NCBI GenBank assembly: GCA_964020085.1
Contig: OZ026598.1
Location: 17,882,201-17,946,200, forward strand
Origin: Micromussa lordhowensis
Lineage: Eukaryota > Cnidaria > Anthozoa > Scleractinia > Lobophylliidae
Direction: 5' to 3'
Length of the DNA stretch: 64,000 nt
The notes beneath the pieces are model-generated. The model searched no databases and was not told the origin of the DNA. It saw only the letters and a program-made list of their open reading frames with translations. Position numbers and translations under genes: made by a program. Positions 37,401 through 44,720 of this stretch are shown here, piece by piece. Every line of letters begins with the position of its first letter. The first letter of the stretch is position 1.

Positions 37401-40400
37401 GTGTGCGTAAAATCTCTTGCGAAGAGCTGAGATGGTTTGTTTTAGTATCCAAAGCCAAGATATTCTTATTTGCAAGGTCAAACAAACAACTGAAAGACTG
37501 CTGACTATCCGAAAAGAAAACGAAAACGATTTTACTGTCTACAGGTTGACGCTCCCTGTGCACAAGCGGCTGTAAATATGGTCAAAATCAAAACACAACC
37601 TGAACCCACACAACTCAAAGAATATATGATAACAACTCAAATGCTTTATTAAGGAGTATTAATCTTATAGCTTGTTTAACACATCATTGCCTCAAATAGA
37701 TTTTTAACTAACAAAATTTTTGAAACTAAACAACCTACAATGTAATCTTCTATAACATATTTTAGTGACTATATGCCCGGCAGCCGGGCGCGATCTTAAA
37801 CAGACTAAATGCCCGACAGTCAGAACATTTCACCGAATTTTCATTGAGAGTATTAAATGTTTCCGTTTAGCAATGTCGAGCGACTCTAAAAATTATTTTG
37901 GTTTTTTAGTTAACGAAATATCTGTCAACACTTAAAAACAATTCGGCTCAAACCGGGTAATGAAACATTCACTTATTAACGATCCTTAACAAATTCCGAT
38001 TGAAAGCCTCATTTAAACCTATTGAAAGTATTTCATATTTATTTAGAAATGTCAAGCGATCCTTAAAATTATTTCGGTTTTACTTAAGACGAATTTACCG
38101 CAAAGCGAATGTTTACAGTTAGTCGAATGATCAACTCGTGGTTTCTCATGTTCACAACTTTGAATAAACTGTTAGTCGAGTTTCGCACGAAACGGCAAAT
38201 CAGACGGGAGCGGTGAAAGGCAGCTGTATTCGCAGGCTACAAAGATGGGGAAGAAATTGTTCACATAGGCGGCGTTGCTGTGTTGAGATTTAGTTATCGT
38301 GACCATCGATTTTTGAAACAAATAACTAGAGACAAAATTTACATACGTGTCAGACCCGAGTCGGAACAACACGTAGTTGTGACAGGTAACGCAACACAAT
38401 TATAATGGTCTGGTAGAACTTCTTTCACTTGTATGTATAATGAATAGAAAAGTTTCTCAGAAAAGCTTGTTTATCGATGGCGTAAGCCATAAAAGAAACA
38501 TCCTGTGTGGGTTCATATCCAGAACGCTGTTCACAACGGGCTATGTTGACTCTGCTGAAATACGATGCACCGGTATTATATTAATTTTGAACACATTCCA
38601 AAGCCGTTGCGACGGATGTAGTGTTGTTAAGTGATGAAAAATCGGTGAAAAACATCTCCTCTGTTCATGAAAGGTCCGTTCAAAAAGGATAACCCGTATA
38701 TATCGATAGGCACATGCTTTCTATCTAACTCGTATACACTTGCAACAGCGTATCATGAAGTTCGTAGTCGTGTAGTTTTTAGTGTTTTCAAGCTAAAGAA
38801 CCCCCCAAACAATAGAAAGACAATAAGACAGCTCATACATACTAATGAACAGACACGTATATGCGTATGTGCGTATATACGCATTTTTATACGCACATAC
38901 GCGTATGTTTATACGCACATACGCGTCTACTTATACGCACATACGCGTCTATTTATACGCACATACGCGTATACTTATACGCACATACGCGTATACATAT
39001 ACGCACATACGCGCATATTTATACGCGTATTATGCGCGTTTTTTGGTTAACGTATATCTGAGCGGTACTGTACAGTACATGTACATGTAACACTTGATCA
39101 ATGGACAAAGTTTGACCATGTCTGGTAAGATCCACGTCAATAGTTGGATCATTTTTCTTAATCGTATCTACTGTACATGTATAACAAAATTCTTGATCAT
39201 GCTTGGTTCTCCATGCGCCTATTAATCAAGGAATCAGTGCGCAATTGAACTTGAATACTTGTAAGTAAAACTCTAACTGCCTTTATATTATATCAATTAT
39301 ACTGAACATGTGCAGCAAAAACTGTAAATATAATCATACCTGGCAGATCAGTGACTTCAAATGTCTTGACCAATGTCTGTGATTCATAATTCCACACGTG
39401 CACATTACCATTGTATAAACTCGCCAACATCCATGGTTCCGTTGGGTGAACATCAACACACTTGACTCGGTCAGAACGTGCAGAAAGCTTGCGCTGTTGA
39501 CAAGTGGATTGAAACCACAGTAAGGTGCTTGTTACATTTGAACTACATGATACATGTACAGTATGTGCAGTGTGTGTACATGTACTTGGTACAACTTGTC
39601 CAAGTGAATTCTTTACAACCACACATCATTTTTGTAAGAGAACATTTTATCATTCTTGGATATTCAAGTTTTTAATCTAGTTATAGTGCAATGTAGTTCC
39701 AGGGTAAGGTAATGATAGGTAGTAGATATTCAAGGTTGCATTATGCTTTGGAGGATTGGTGAGTTGGTTCTCTAATGGTGCAAAACGAATTATGCTGGAT
39801 GTCCTTTTGCAGAATTTTTACATAGCGAGACACTTGAAACCACTTGAAAACTCATCATGACCTAAACTTCCTTACTAAATATATACAACGTAACGTAAAA
39901 AGTTCAAGTTTGACACTTGATGTAAGATTATAAGGCTTATGCATAGATGTAAATTCAGAAGTTCTCAAACTTTACATAGGTACAGCAAGTGTGAAACTTG
40001 GATTTGTAAGATATTTTTCCTCGCGTGTTCAAACTACACTACCAACACAAAAGGGAATTTAGAACTTAACGAACTGAAAGTAAGCTTCCGTACATGAAAA
40101 GCACTGATCAAACACGCACTACATATAAGCCGTACATGAATCAGAACGAAATTTAACTTTGAAAAAGAACAAGTATACTATGAGACGATAAGGTTAAGCA
40201 AATGAAAAATGACACTTACCTTCACATCTAGTCTCAACGGCTATTGAACCCAGGAAAATGCAAAGGAAAAGAGCAAAGTTTAAACAATTAAGCTGACTAG
40301 AGTAAGCCTACATGTACATGTAGTTTATAAATGTGATGACGAGAAGCCGGGATAATTACATACAAGCAGCAGTGCCGTAAAATGACAGAAATAATTACCA

Positions 40401-40470
40401 GTGCCATAAATGAAATGTAATAGTCTCAAATATTATTCAAGTACTATAAATAAAGGAAAAAACTCACCAT
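5437..40470 (-). CDS. COPB2: Coatomer subunit beta' (29 coding exons)
   Basis: Beta'-COP is a coat subunit of COPI vesicles in Golgi-to-ER transport and binds dilysine cargo signals. Exons (high to low): 40470-40468, 40240-40220, 39493-39340, 36495-36446, 36147-36103, 35748-35667, 35059-34911, 34132-34079, 33877-33785, 33693-33594, 20802-20660, 20562-20463, 19912-19813, 18564-18454, 18253-18168, 17793-17687, 17175-17032, 16405-16275, 14558-14411, 13708-13602, 12120-12057, 11177-10963, 10404-10312, 9557-9434, 8769-8713, 7993-7922, 6979-6779, 6517-6464, 5505-5437. All have GT/AG borders and compatible phases; the sum is 2877 nt (958 codons plus stop). Two WD40 propellers (about residues 10-300 and 300-600; motifs include [41 protein letters not shown]) precede an alpha-solenoid (600-820) and an acidic tail ending in Asp runs. 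The human protein is about 50 residues shorter; the extra length is mainly a Pro/Ala-rich linker in exon 27. Exon 1 contributes only the start codon. Confidence 0.95.
5551..5730. repeat. Solo end of a CAGTACCG element
   Basis: The sequence starts TA|CAGTACCGCTCAGATATA and follows, base for base for about 50 bp, the right terminus of the complete element at 36611-39070. It then runs through TATACGCGTATGTGCG-type units. No matching opposite end is present, so this is a truncated copy within the last COPB2 intron. Confidence 0.75.
5735..5955. repeat. Fragment of the GGGACC-type MITE
   Basis: This matches the right half of the complete element at 12924-13289. Shared blocks include GCGGCGGCT, TTTGGAATT, CTGCGAAATTCGA.GGTAAAATATAA and GTCGTCATTGCTTAAG near 5925. 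The left half is missing, apparently replaced by the adjoining solo terminus. Confidence 0.65.
7272..7460. repeat. MITE copy with ACCGGGTTGTTCGAAAG terminus
   Basis: The first 70 bases (CGGGTTGTTCGAAAG.CG.TTAACGCTAACCC) match the element at 53502-53743, and similarity continues through a TTTTTCTTGTA.AAAAATG block. The far terminus is degraded. It lies in a COPB2 intron between exons 26 and 27. Confidence 0.6.
8398..8640. repeat. Palindromic MITE
   Basis: Left arm 8398-8506 and right arm 8535-8640 are imperfect reverse complements. Shared words are AAACTAACGAT, GGCGACCTCAT, AGTTCAAAAGAG and AGACCTGT. It lies between COPB2 exons 25 and 26. Confidence 0.65.
8921..9064. repeat. Dispersed repeat, copy 1 of 3
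   Basis: The block running from GTAGCAACTTGATTCACTTC to CATTCACGAGTGCAG recurs in the same orientation at 9728-9874 and 14786-14926 with about 85-90 percent identity by eye. There are no clear terminal repeats, so class is unknown. Confidence 0.7.
9728..9874. repeat. Dispersed repeat, copy 2 of 3
   Basis: Same family and orientation as 8921-9064 and 14786-14926. Diagnostic words are GATTCACTTCCTTCACCAT, CAGGTTTGAAAGGCG and GTTAGGAGTTAGTG. Confidence 0.7.
9904..10105 (+). repeat. SINE-like repeat with tRNA-like head
   Basis: The head contains GCGCTGGACTCCTGGTCGAG and GGTGTCGAGCCCTGG, which resemble degenerate pol III A and B boxes. It is followed by GTCACTGTGTTGTGTTCTT and a variable body with a G run at 10055-10077. 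The region 50755-51048 carries the same family in the opposite orientation (ACACAATACAGTGATCCAG; CGGATCGCTCGATCAG). It falls in a COPB2 intron. Confidence 0.45.
11379..11549. repeat. Foldback repeat
   Basis: AAGAAGCCTAAGCCGT..TTACAC at 11379 pairs with GTGTAATACACGGTTTAG.. ending at 11549. Inside, TGATAAAACAC and TTTGAGAACACTCG pair with their complements. The flanking DNA back to about 11260 (CGCGCTCTGATTGG, GTTTTATCAG) may be part of a larger copy. Confidence 0.6.
12363..12514. repeat. Palindromic MITE (CCAGCCTT family), partial
   Basis: GATAATTAGCG.CTTTT and its complement flank a short spacer at 12416-12440. GCAGTAAGATGTTGATAATT pairs with AATTATCAACATCTTACTGC. The right end (GCGCTAGTGAAAACCAGCC) matches that of the complete copy at 50323-50500; the left terminus is lost. 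Confidence 0.65.
12671..12864. repeat. MITE with CCCCATTCACAC termini
   Basis: The ends CCCCATTCACAC and GTGTGAATGGGG are exact inverted repeats. Each is flanked by TA, and sub-terminal ACCTGTTTAA / TTAACTCGTTTAG also pair. TA duplication suggests a Tc1/mariner-type mobiliser. It is inserted in the older GGGACC copy. Confidence 0.75.
12924..13289. repeat. Complete GGGACC-type MITE, TA duplication
   Basis: The element starts GGGACCTTAAGCAA..ACGACGGC and ends GCCGTCGTCATTGCTTAAGG then TCCC, with TA on both sides. The 366-bp interior is non-coding. It is the youngest of three copies in the window. Confidence 0.75.
14786..14926. repeat. Dispersed repeat, copy 3 of 3
   Basis: Same family and orientation as 8921-9064 and 9728-9874, sharing GATTCACTTCCTTCACCAT and GTAGTTAGGAGTTAGTGATGG. 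Confidence 0.7.
15103..15486. repeat. MITE with CAGGGCGTAAAATT termini
   Basis: CAGGGCGTAAAATT at the left pairs with AATTTTACGCCCTG at the right. GTACA precedes and follows, a possible 5-bp target duplication. That word is very common in these introns, so the duplication is uncertain. Confidence 0.65.
18919..18982. repeat. Hairpin around AACAATTATTCCAT
   Basis: AACAATTATTCCATGAGCCC pairs with GGGCGAATGGAATAATTGTT. A related half-copy (CTCGTGGAATAATTGTTA) lies at 16822-16841. Both are in COPB2 introns. Confidence 0.5.
19464..19510. repeat. (AAAT)n / (AAAC)n microsatellite
   Basis: About eight ATAA units run directly into AACA units. This is ordinary intronic low-complexity DNA. Confidence 0.8.
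20117..20411 (+). pseudogene. Fragment of a tyrosine-recombinase-like (DUF3504/Crypton-type) gene
   Basis: An exon-like piece (20117-20193) starts with ATG, encodes [13 protein letters not shown] and ends at a good donor (AAG|GTAAGA). A second piece (20326-20411) follows an acceptor and reads [20 protein letters not shown] then MNKCLSKFV. Both match the start and the W..l....L..F segment I associate with DUF3504/Crypton-like recombinase proteins expanded in cnidarians. The phases of the two pieces do not join, and the frame stops beside COPB2 exon 12, so the copy is broken. The family call is from memory of its pattern. Confidence 0.4.
22573..22783 (+). pseudogene. Zinc-finger (TTF/hAT-type) exon remnant
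   Basis: One frame reads [18 protein letters not shown] then KMHCSTC. After a frame change near 22680 it continues [20 protein letters not shown]. The W..F.W..Y....M.C..C...G...R..T...H..SH pattern is that of the TTF-type finger at the start of many hAT-derived proteins. The frame break and absence of a downstream transposase suggest a remnant. Confidence 0.4.
23539..24652 (+). CDS. CXC-domain plus P2X7 intracellular (ballast) domain protein
   Basis: Exons are 23539-23715 (the donor could instead follow 23712), 23816-24046 and 24158-24652, giving about 300 residues. Residues 1-59 are acidic. Residues 60-110 hold a cysteine-rich block (CSCKTTC..GCPCR..C...CGCG..C) resembling CXC/Tesmin-type DNA-binding modules. 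Residues 185-300 match the C-terminal zinc-binding ballast of vertebrate P2X7 receptors: WCVCSHC (189-195), CCRLKNCIT (206-214), [20 protein letters not shown] (275-279), IRSVYP and a GNYMGF end. There is no channel or membrane segment. The gene is wholly within the TTAA transposon and converges on its transposase. I infer a DNA-binding accessory or passenger protein; function is unknown. Confidence 0.8.
25384..31289 (-). CDS. Ten-exon transposase of the TTAA element
   Basis: Exons: 31289-31043, 30943-30868, 30742-30524, 30214-30059, 29156-28171, 27842-27760, 27342-27235, 27114-26918, 26564-26496, 25756-25384. Phases agree throughout; the total is 2514 nt (837 residues) with no stop. Residues 1-82 are basic and begin with an AT-hook-like GRPPRNERR. 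Residues 150-232 are Ser/Asp-rich with a seven-Asp run. The catalytic part holds GDGRNDSPG (about 480), TTDAS (about 546), [19 protein letters not shown], then HTSDLENF (about 691), and a basic C-terminus. I read the two Asp motifs and the final Glu as a DDE-type triad. The family is widespread in cnidarians and fish and I link it to Kolobok-like transposons by motif pattern and the TTAA duplication. An intact frame argues for recent activity. Confidence 0.8.
26656..26854. repeat. MITE in transposase intron
   Basis: AATAGGCCACGTTCGATATA pairs with TATATCGAACATGGCCTATT, and the arms extend through ATTCTAACATGGCTCCGAGG to about 57 bp each. TA lies at both outer edges. It is inserted between transposase exons 8 and 9. 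Confidence 0.75.
29426..29871. repeat. 446-bp element with G/C-run ends and 9-bp duplication
   Basis: It begins with a run of G then TACTCCCATA and ends CCATGTATGGGAGGCTC then a run of C. AATAATACC flanks both sides (29417-29425 and 29872-29880). Internal ACCCTATTTAAGGAT words recur. A 9-bp duplication is typical of Mutator-like elements. It sits in transposase intron 4. Confidence 0.75.
31740..33555. mobile_element. Non-autonomous element with CAGTACCGG ends and TGCGTGTA arrays
   Basis: The ends start CAGTACCGGTCAAAGGGATT and are 26-bp perfect inverted repeats, flanked by TA. Inside each end lies 150-250 bp made of TGCGTGTA/TACACGCA and CTGCGTGG-type units, with palindromes such as TTACACGCGTGTAA. 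The middle 1.3 kb has no convincing gene. TA duplication and CAGT ends fit a Tc1/mariner/pogo-type mobiliser. The copy is in COPB2 intron 10, between exon 10 and the TTAA element. Confidence 0.8.
35061..35118. repeat. 29-bp tandem duplication at a COPB2 splice acceptor
   Basis: TGCAGATGGACCAATGATAA plus the following nine bases occurs twice in a row with one difference. On the minus strand the inner copy supplies the TCTGCAG acceptor of COPB2 exon 7, so the acceptor region has been duplicated. Confidence 0.8.
36611..39070. mobile_element. Non-autonomous element with CAGTACCGC ends and TACGCG arrays
   Basis: The ends start CAGTACCGCTCAGATATACG and are 25-bp perfect inverted repeats, flanked by TA. 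Both subterminal zones (36640-36810 and 38850-39045) are tandem runs of TATACGCACATACGCG-like units, in opposite orientation. The 2-kb interior has no recognisable transposase. It sits between COPB2 exons 3 and 4. The first eight terminal bases are shared with the element at 31740-33555. Confidence 0.8.
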
Positions 40471-41002
40471 GATTGCCACAAGAATCGATGAAATTCAGGA
40501 AAGACAAGAAAATACCCCAGTCAAAATGGCCGACGTGGCAATGGAAAATCGACCTCGCTCTCGTGCAGTTTTGGTATTGCCGCTGTACAAACAGTCTGCG
40601 TGTGCCCCTCGCGCGTGGATGAATAATAATCAAAGAACGTGTATTTACAATCTTCGAGAAATCTTCTCTCGCAGTTCACGTTTCATTAAATGCAAATAAA
40701 GGACACTAACTATAAAGAAATTGAATCCATAAAAAAAGAAAACAACAACAACCATGCAGTTATCACGACAGCGCGTGGAACCAGTCTCACATTCTGACGT
40801 CATGTAATTTAAATTGTTTGTCACGTCAATTTTTCTTGAGTTGTCAGTTTATTGCGCTGATTAGATTGTTCACGCTTCGTGGTGGCGCTCCGCTCTCATG
40901 TATCGAGCTTAGCGATCTGTCCCGCTAATCCGCTTTCAGTTGCCTCGTGTAACTAATTTGTACATGTGGTTTATGAACCAACCAGAGGAAATTTCGTTCA
41001 CA
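40471..41002 (-). promoter_or_regulatory. COPB2 upstream region
   Basis: The start codon directly abuts a donor (ATG|GTGAGT), so the 5' UTR lies immediately above 40470. The transcription start is not visible: there is no TATA box. CpG-containing DNA around 40850-41030 (GTCGCCGGACGCGG) is a plausible promoter, possibly shared with the plus-strand exon candidate that follows. Confidence 0.35.
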
Positions 41003-41051
41003 ATGTCGGTCGCCGGACGCGGGACGGAAAAGAAACTACAATCGAATTCAG
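41003..41051 (+). CDS. Candidate first exon, divergent from COPB2
   Basis: ATG at 41003 opens a 16-codon basic frame (MSVAGRGTEKK...) that ends at a GT donor (CAG|GTAACA). I found no convincing continuation, and the next acceptor (TTTTGCAG near 41105) leads to a stop. It could be a real first exon 530 bp from COPB2 or chance. Confidence 0.25.
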
Positions 41052-41071
41052 GTAACAAAAAACAGCTTACA

Positions 41072-41266
41072 CTATTCAGTGGAAACCTCCGTGATCTGTT
41101 TTGCAGCTGAGGCCATGAGGCAAGCAACCTGACTAACCTGGGGTACGGACGGACAGGTGATGCCTCGTCTAGACAGCAAACCTTTTGCAATACTTCCCTC
41201 TTCTTTTAGTGTATGTTTCTTGCAGCTTGCAGTGTCAGTAGGGGGCGGAGGTCGATCGAAATTCAC
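41072..41266 (-). CDS. Candidate terminal exon, unknown gene
   Basis: A minus-strand acceptor (ATATTTCCAG) is followed by 64 open codons and a TAG. The residues include FDRPPPPTDTASCKK and KGLLSRRGITCPSVP. A donor-like GTTAGT lies inside the frame. I recognise no family, and no upstream exons are evident before the LINE remnant. Confidence 0.25.
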   Translation of the reverse strand: MNFDRPPPPTDTASCKKHTLKEEGSIAKGLLSRRGITCPSVPQVSQVACLMASAAKQITEVSTE

Positions 41267-41375
41267 CTGGAAATATAACAAAATGTCGTTGTTGAAGATT
41301 TTAAAAAGTTTCAGCTGAAGCCGAAAAGCCTGGTGACAGAAAACTCGCTGAAGTGAATACAGTGAAAACTGCAAA

Positions 41376-41728
41376 TAATAATAATACTACTTTATTTATA
41401 TAGCGCTATTTCCCCTTAGCCCAATGGCGCTTTACAATAATTACAATCCATGAATTTCAGGTAAGAACTATATTTTTTCAGGTAAAAGCTATTTTAAGAT
41501 ATTAACACTATATTTCCAGGTAGAAAAACTATATTACATGCTAATCTAAGTTAGCATTTTTAAAAAGGTATGCTTTCGTATAGGTCTTAAAACTTGGTAA
41601 CGAGCTACTCTGTCTGATAATGTCGGGGAGAGAGTTCCATAAACTGGGTGCTGCAAAAGAGAAACACCTAGGGCCATAACTTACCAGCTTGACGGGTGGT
41701 ATTTTTAGTAAGTTTTTAGAGAAAGATC
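41376..41728 (-). mobile_element. 3' end of a CR1/L2-type LINE
   Basis: The minus strand reads the C-terminal tail of a reverse transcriptase: KLVSYGPRCFSFAAPSLWNS then LPDIIRQSSSLPSFKTY. The stop is at 41541. The 3' UTR includes GCGCCATTGGGCTAAGG and TAGCGCTATATAAATAAAGT and ends in (ATT)n at 41376-41386, as in CR1/L2 elements. It is strongly 5'-truncated. Confidence 0.75.
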
Positions 41729-41729
41729 T

Positions 41730-41933
41730 CAGTTGTGAAATTAAAGCCTGAAAAAAAAAATTCACACTGCTTATGTTGTGTGTATAACCGCGATGATTAA
41801 TCATGTCTTCATATCTTTCTCCGAAGTTCAAATATATGATCTTTCATATATTCATTTGCATTCTTCACCTTCTACGGGTATATTACGAACTCACAATGTA
41901 ACCAGCTTCCAGATGGCTTAATAGTTCAGTTGG

Positions 41934-41980
<47 letters not shown>

Positions 41981-42018
41981 CAGGCCTGAATTTTTTTGAG
42001 GCTTTAATTTCACAACTG
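41730..42018. repeat. TIR-bounded repeat containing a tRNA-like gene
   Basis: CAGTTGTGAAATTAAAGCCT at the left pairs with AGGCTTTAATTTCACAACTG at the right, followed inward by A or T runs. The interior holds the tRNA-like sequence. The left end abuts the LINE remnant and is fused in frame to it. No target duplication is clear. Confidence 0.6.
41915..41986 (+). tRNA. tRNA-like gene or SINE head, anticodon loop CCGGCAT
   Basis: A full 72-nt cloverleaf can be drawn. The acceptor pairs GGCTTAA with TCAGGCC (one mismatch). The D arm is GTTC-AGTTGGTA-GAGC and the anticodon stem CTGCA/CGCAG. The T arm is ATGGG-TTCGAAT-CCCGT, with a good B box. The anticodon would be GGC (Ala), but position 33 is C rather than the near-invariant T. 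A run of T follows. It is more likely a repeat-borne tRNA-derived unit than a working tRNA. Confidence 0.55.
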
Positions 42019-43036
42019 CTTATAACTTTGAGTCAGAAGAACTACCGCGTGCTTTTATTGGCTTCTCTGTCTTTATATAGCAAAGTTTAAGCATGCCACT
42101 TTGATTTTCTGCGTTTTATTTGGAATAATAATCACATTTTTCGGATGCAAGGCACGCACAACGCTTTTATTGACAGACTAACATGGCTTTTGCTCTGCGA
42201 CCTATGAATTAACCTTCGACCTTTGAAGCTCTGACACGACGTGAAATTACTTCCCACGTGATAAGGTTGAAACTATACACACGTACTATGCTAGGCGGCA
42301 TTGGAATCGTTGGATCCGATGATTATGCTGGGTTTTTACGTCCAAAGTCTGCATTTCACTGAGGAAAAAATAACATGAGCAAATAGGTAAGTGGAAACAC
42401 TTGTGATGTCTGTTGTAAATTTTTAAGGTTACTTTGCGGAAAAGATGAAAGCGAATGATGTGAACACGCTTCCCTGCAGCATTTTAAGATTTTCATCGAT
42501 GAATCAGTTTGAAAGGTCGGCATAATTCGCTCATCTCATCTCAGCAAGTTCAAAGGGCATAAACAAGCCAGGGACCTAACAAATATTTCGATTCTAGACG
42601 AGTACCGTTTCTAGAGCTTTAGAACCCGCTAAAAAGTTCTGGGTTACGAGCGAACCGGCTTGACCACAACCAACTTCGAGCATTTTTCCACCAGTTTAGG
42701 TTCCTCGAAATGTTGTCGAATTTTTGGGGAACAGCGCTGAAGATTTCGAAGTGAATACGCTAAGAAAAACAACTGGTCATTCGCCCAAAGTCTGTCGCAA
42801 TCGCCGTTGGGCGTAGGTCGAAAATCTAACAGGTCACATGCGGAGGAGTTTGTTATTGAGTTTGTTTTCTAGACTAGTTCACGTTCGTTTTTGATCGTTT
42901 TTAGTAGTTGTTCTACAGAGGCCATTTGAGAGATGGAGAGGGGAGGAATGATAAAGGACACGTTATTGCGGTTTTTTATTAGTGTTATTATTGTTCGCAA
43001 CTTTCGGTCGCCGTGGTCGCACTCTACAATACTCAA

Positions 43037-43449
43037 GGCCCGGTTCAAACGCCGTACTTCACATGAGCCGAACCCAATTCAACCAGTTAGGCTCATGTGA
43101 AGTTCAGCGTTTGACCCAATTAAGTTCGACTGAGTTTATTTGGAGCGGCTGAGGCGTTCTTTACGCCTGGCCAGCCGTGAATAGTGAATAACGCCTGAAG
43201 ACTGACTTTGGGTCAAACGCCGATCTTCACATGAGTCGAACCAAACGCATGACCAAAGGTCTAAAGGTGCCACTTTGACTTGAAAAAAAAAAACACTAAC
43301 CAACAAGATCGCTTTTATTAATTTGTTTGGTGTAGCAGTTCTGTTCGAGTGAATTAAGTTCGACGTTTGACTCAAACAGGCGTTCTTTTAATTATTCAGT
43401 TGAGTCGACCCAAACTGTCATTAGGTTCGGCTCATGTGAAGTACGCCGA
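43037..43449. repeat. MITE with ACTTCACATGAGCCGAAC arms
   Basis: CGCCGTACTTCACATGAGCC near the left pairs with GGCTCATGTGAAGTACGCCG at the right. Further internal inverted copies of the same words lie at 43094-43110 and 43208-43226, suggesting a composite or folded structure. Confidence 0.65.
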
Positions 43450-44330
43450 GCAAGTTGTGAAATTTATAGCAAGTTTACAAACCAAAATGGCGTTGATATA
43501 GCCCGAGTGGAGCTTTGTTCTCAGAGGAGGCAAAGACTGCCACGGACCAGTTTTACAAACCTCCGCGGGGTTCAAAGTACTTGTTACTAAGGTAGGGAAT
43601 TTAATATAATATGAGAGTGGCTGGGGGAATTTGAACAAGTTGCCTCGAGGTCATGCGGGTTACCTGGAAGACCAGGATCGAGGATCAAGGATCAAGGATC
43701 GAGGATCGATTGGCAAAAAAATAACTTAACATCAATTTTTAGCGACTCGTAAAATCAATTTAAACACAAAGCACCACGTAGTCCGCCTAGAACACAAAGG
43801 AAAATTAATACGCCTAGCCAGTTAAACCCTGGACCGAAGAAAAAGTCTTACAAAGAACGGAATGCATATTATCATGTGGATCCAGAATGCATCAAGCAGC
43901 GCCATCCTCATTTCCACAGCGGGCTTCTTCGTGTGGGTGCCGAGGTTGCGGAAAAGTTATCTAAAGTACATTTCGACTATTTAAAATTGCATTTCGATGT
44001 AAATCTACAATGATGATCGAAAGCGAGGGAACGCAACATAGTTAAGTTCAATGAAATACTTGAGAGAAACTGGGCATCCCGTTTTGCTTACCTAACTTTA
44101 GGTAAGCAGCAAGTAAGTGGCTACTTAGACAATAGAAACAGGTCACTTATTGGTTCCAAGGTATTCGCATTTGCGAGGAGAAGGATTCGAGTTTACCGTA
44201 AGTGGTGCTGCCCAGTCTCTCAGATAAATCAATACTTCTGACTGCCTAGCGATGACAAATAAATAGAGGTTAAAGTTGGTATCTAGTTGAGTTTACATTT
44301 TGTGTTTTTAACCATGTATTTCGATTGAAT

Positions 44331-44512
44331 AGGCCATTTCCGAGTTCCCTTGTGCCTCTGTTTCAAAACGAGTCTAAGTGCGAAACCATTCATATGAAAA
44401 TGAGTTCCGTCTACAAGTTCATTGTCATCCAAATCAAACTCATTTTAATTTGAATGGTTTCGCACTTAGACTCGTTTTGAAACAGAGGCACAAGGGAACT
44501 CGGAAATGGCCT
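44331..44512. repeat. Long-arm MITE nested in the foldback element
   Basis: The left arm, from AGGCCATTTCCGAGTTCCCT through GTGCGAAACCATTCA, is an almost exact inverse of the right arm. Arms are about 65 bp with a 55-bp spacer, and TA lies at both edges. Confidence 0.8.
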
Positions 44513-44640
44513 ATTAGGCTCAACTGATTTTTATGAATTTTCCAGCGCGTACTCAGTGTCTAAGTAAAAGAATGTTCAAGCAATAATAATATACATGAAA
44601 AAATTACTCCATTCTGATTGGCTGAGAGCAGTGCAGTTTA

Positions 44641-44720
44641 AGTGTGACACCAGTGCAAAGAGTGTAGCACCGGTGCAAAAAGTGTAGCACCGGTGCAAAA
44701 AGTGTAACACCAGTACAAAT
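44641..44720. repeat. Four 20-bp tandem units
   Basis: The unit AGTGTAGCACCGGTGCAAAA occurs exactly four times with few differences; the middle two are identical. Each unit contains the palindrome GCACCGGTGC or a close variant. Confidence 0.9.

Noticed and set aside
31740..39070. CRISPR array or satellite at the periodic repeats
   Set aside because: There are no constant-length unique spacers. The repeats are confined to both ends of TIR-bounded elements in an animal gene.
38667..39090. Long plus-strand frames rich in Tyr, Ala, His, Thr and Arg (YTHIRVY repeats)
   Set aside because: They are translations of the TATACGCACATACGCG tandem array in the transposon terminus; all three frames stay open because the unit lacks stops.
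41915..41986. Functional tRNA-Ala
   Set aside because: The C at position 33, the acceptor mismatch and the repeat setting argue for a tRNA-derived repeat unit; kept only as tRNA-like.
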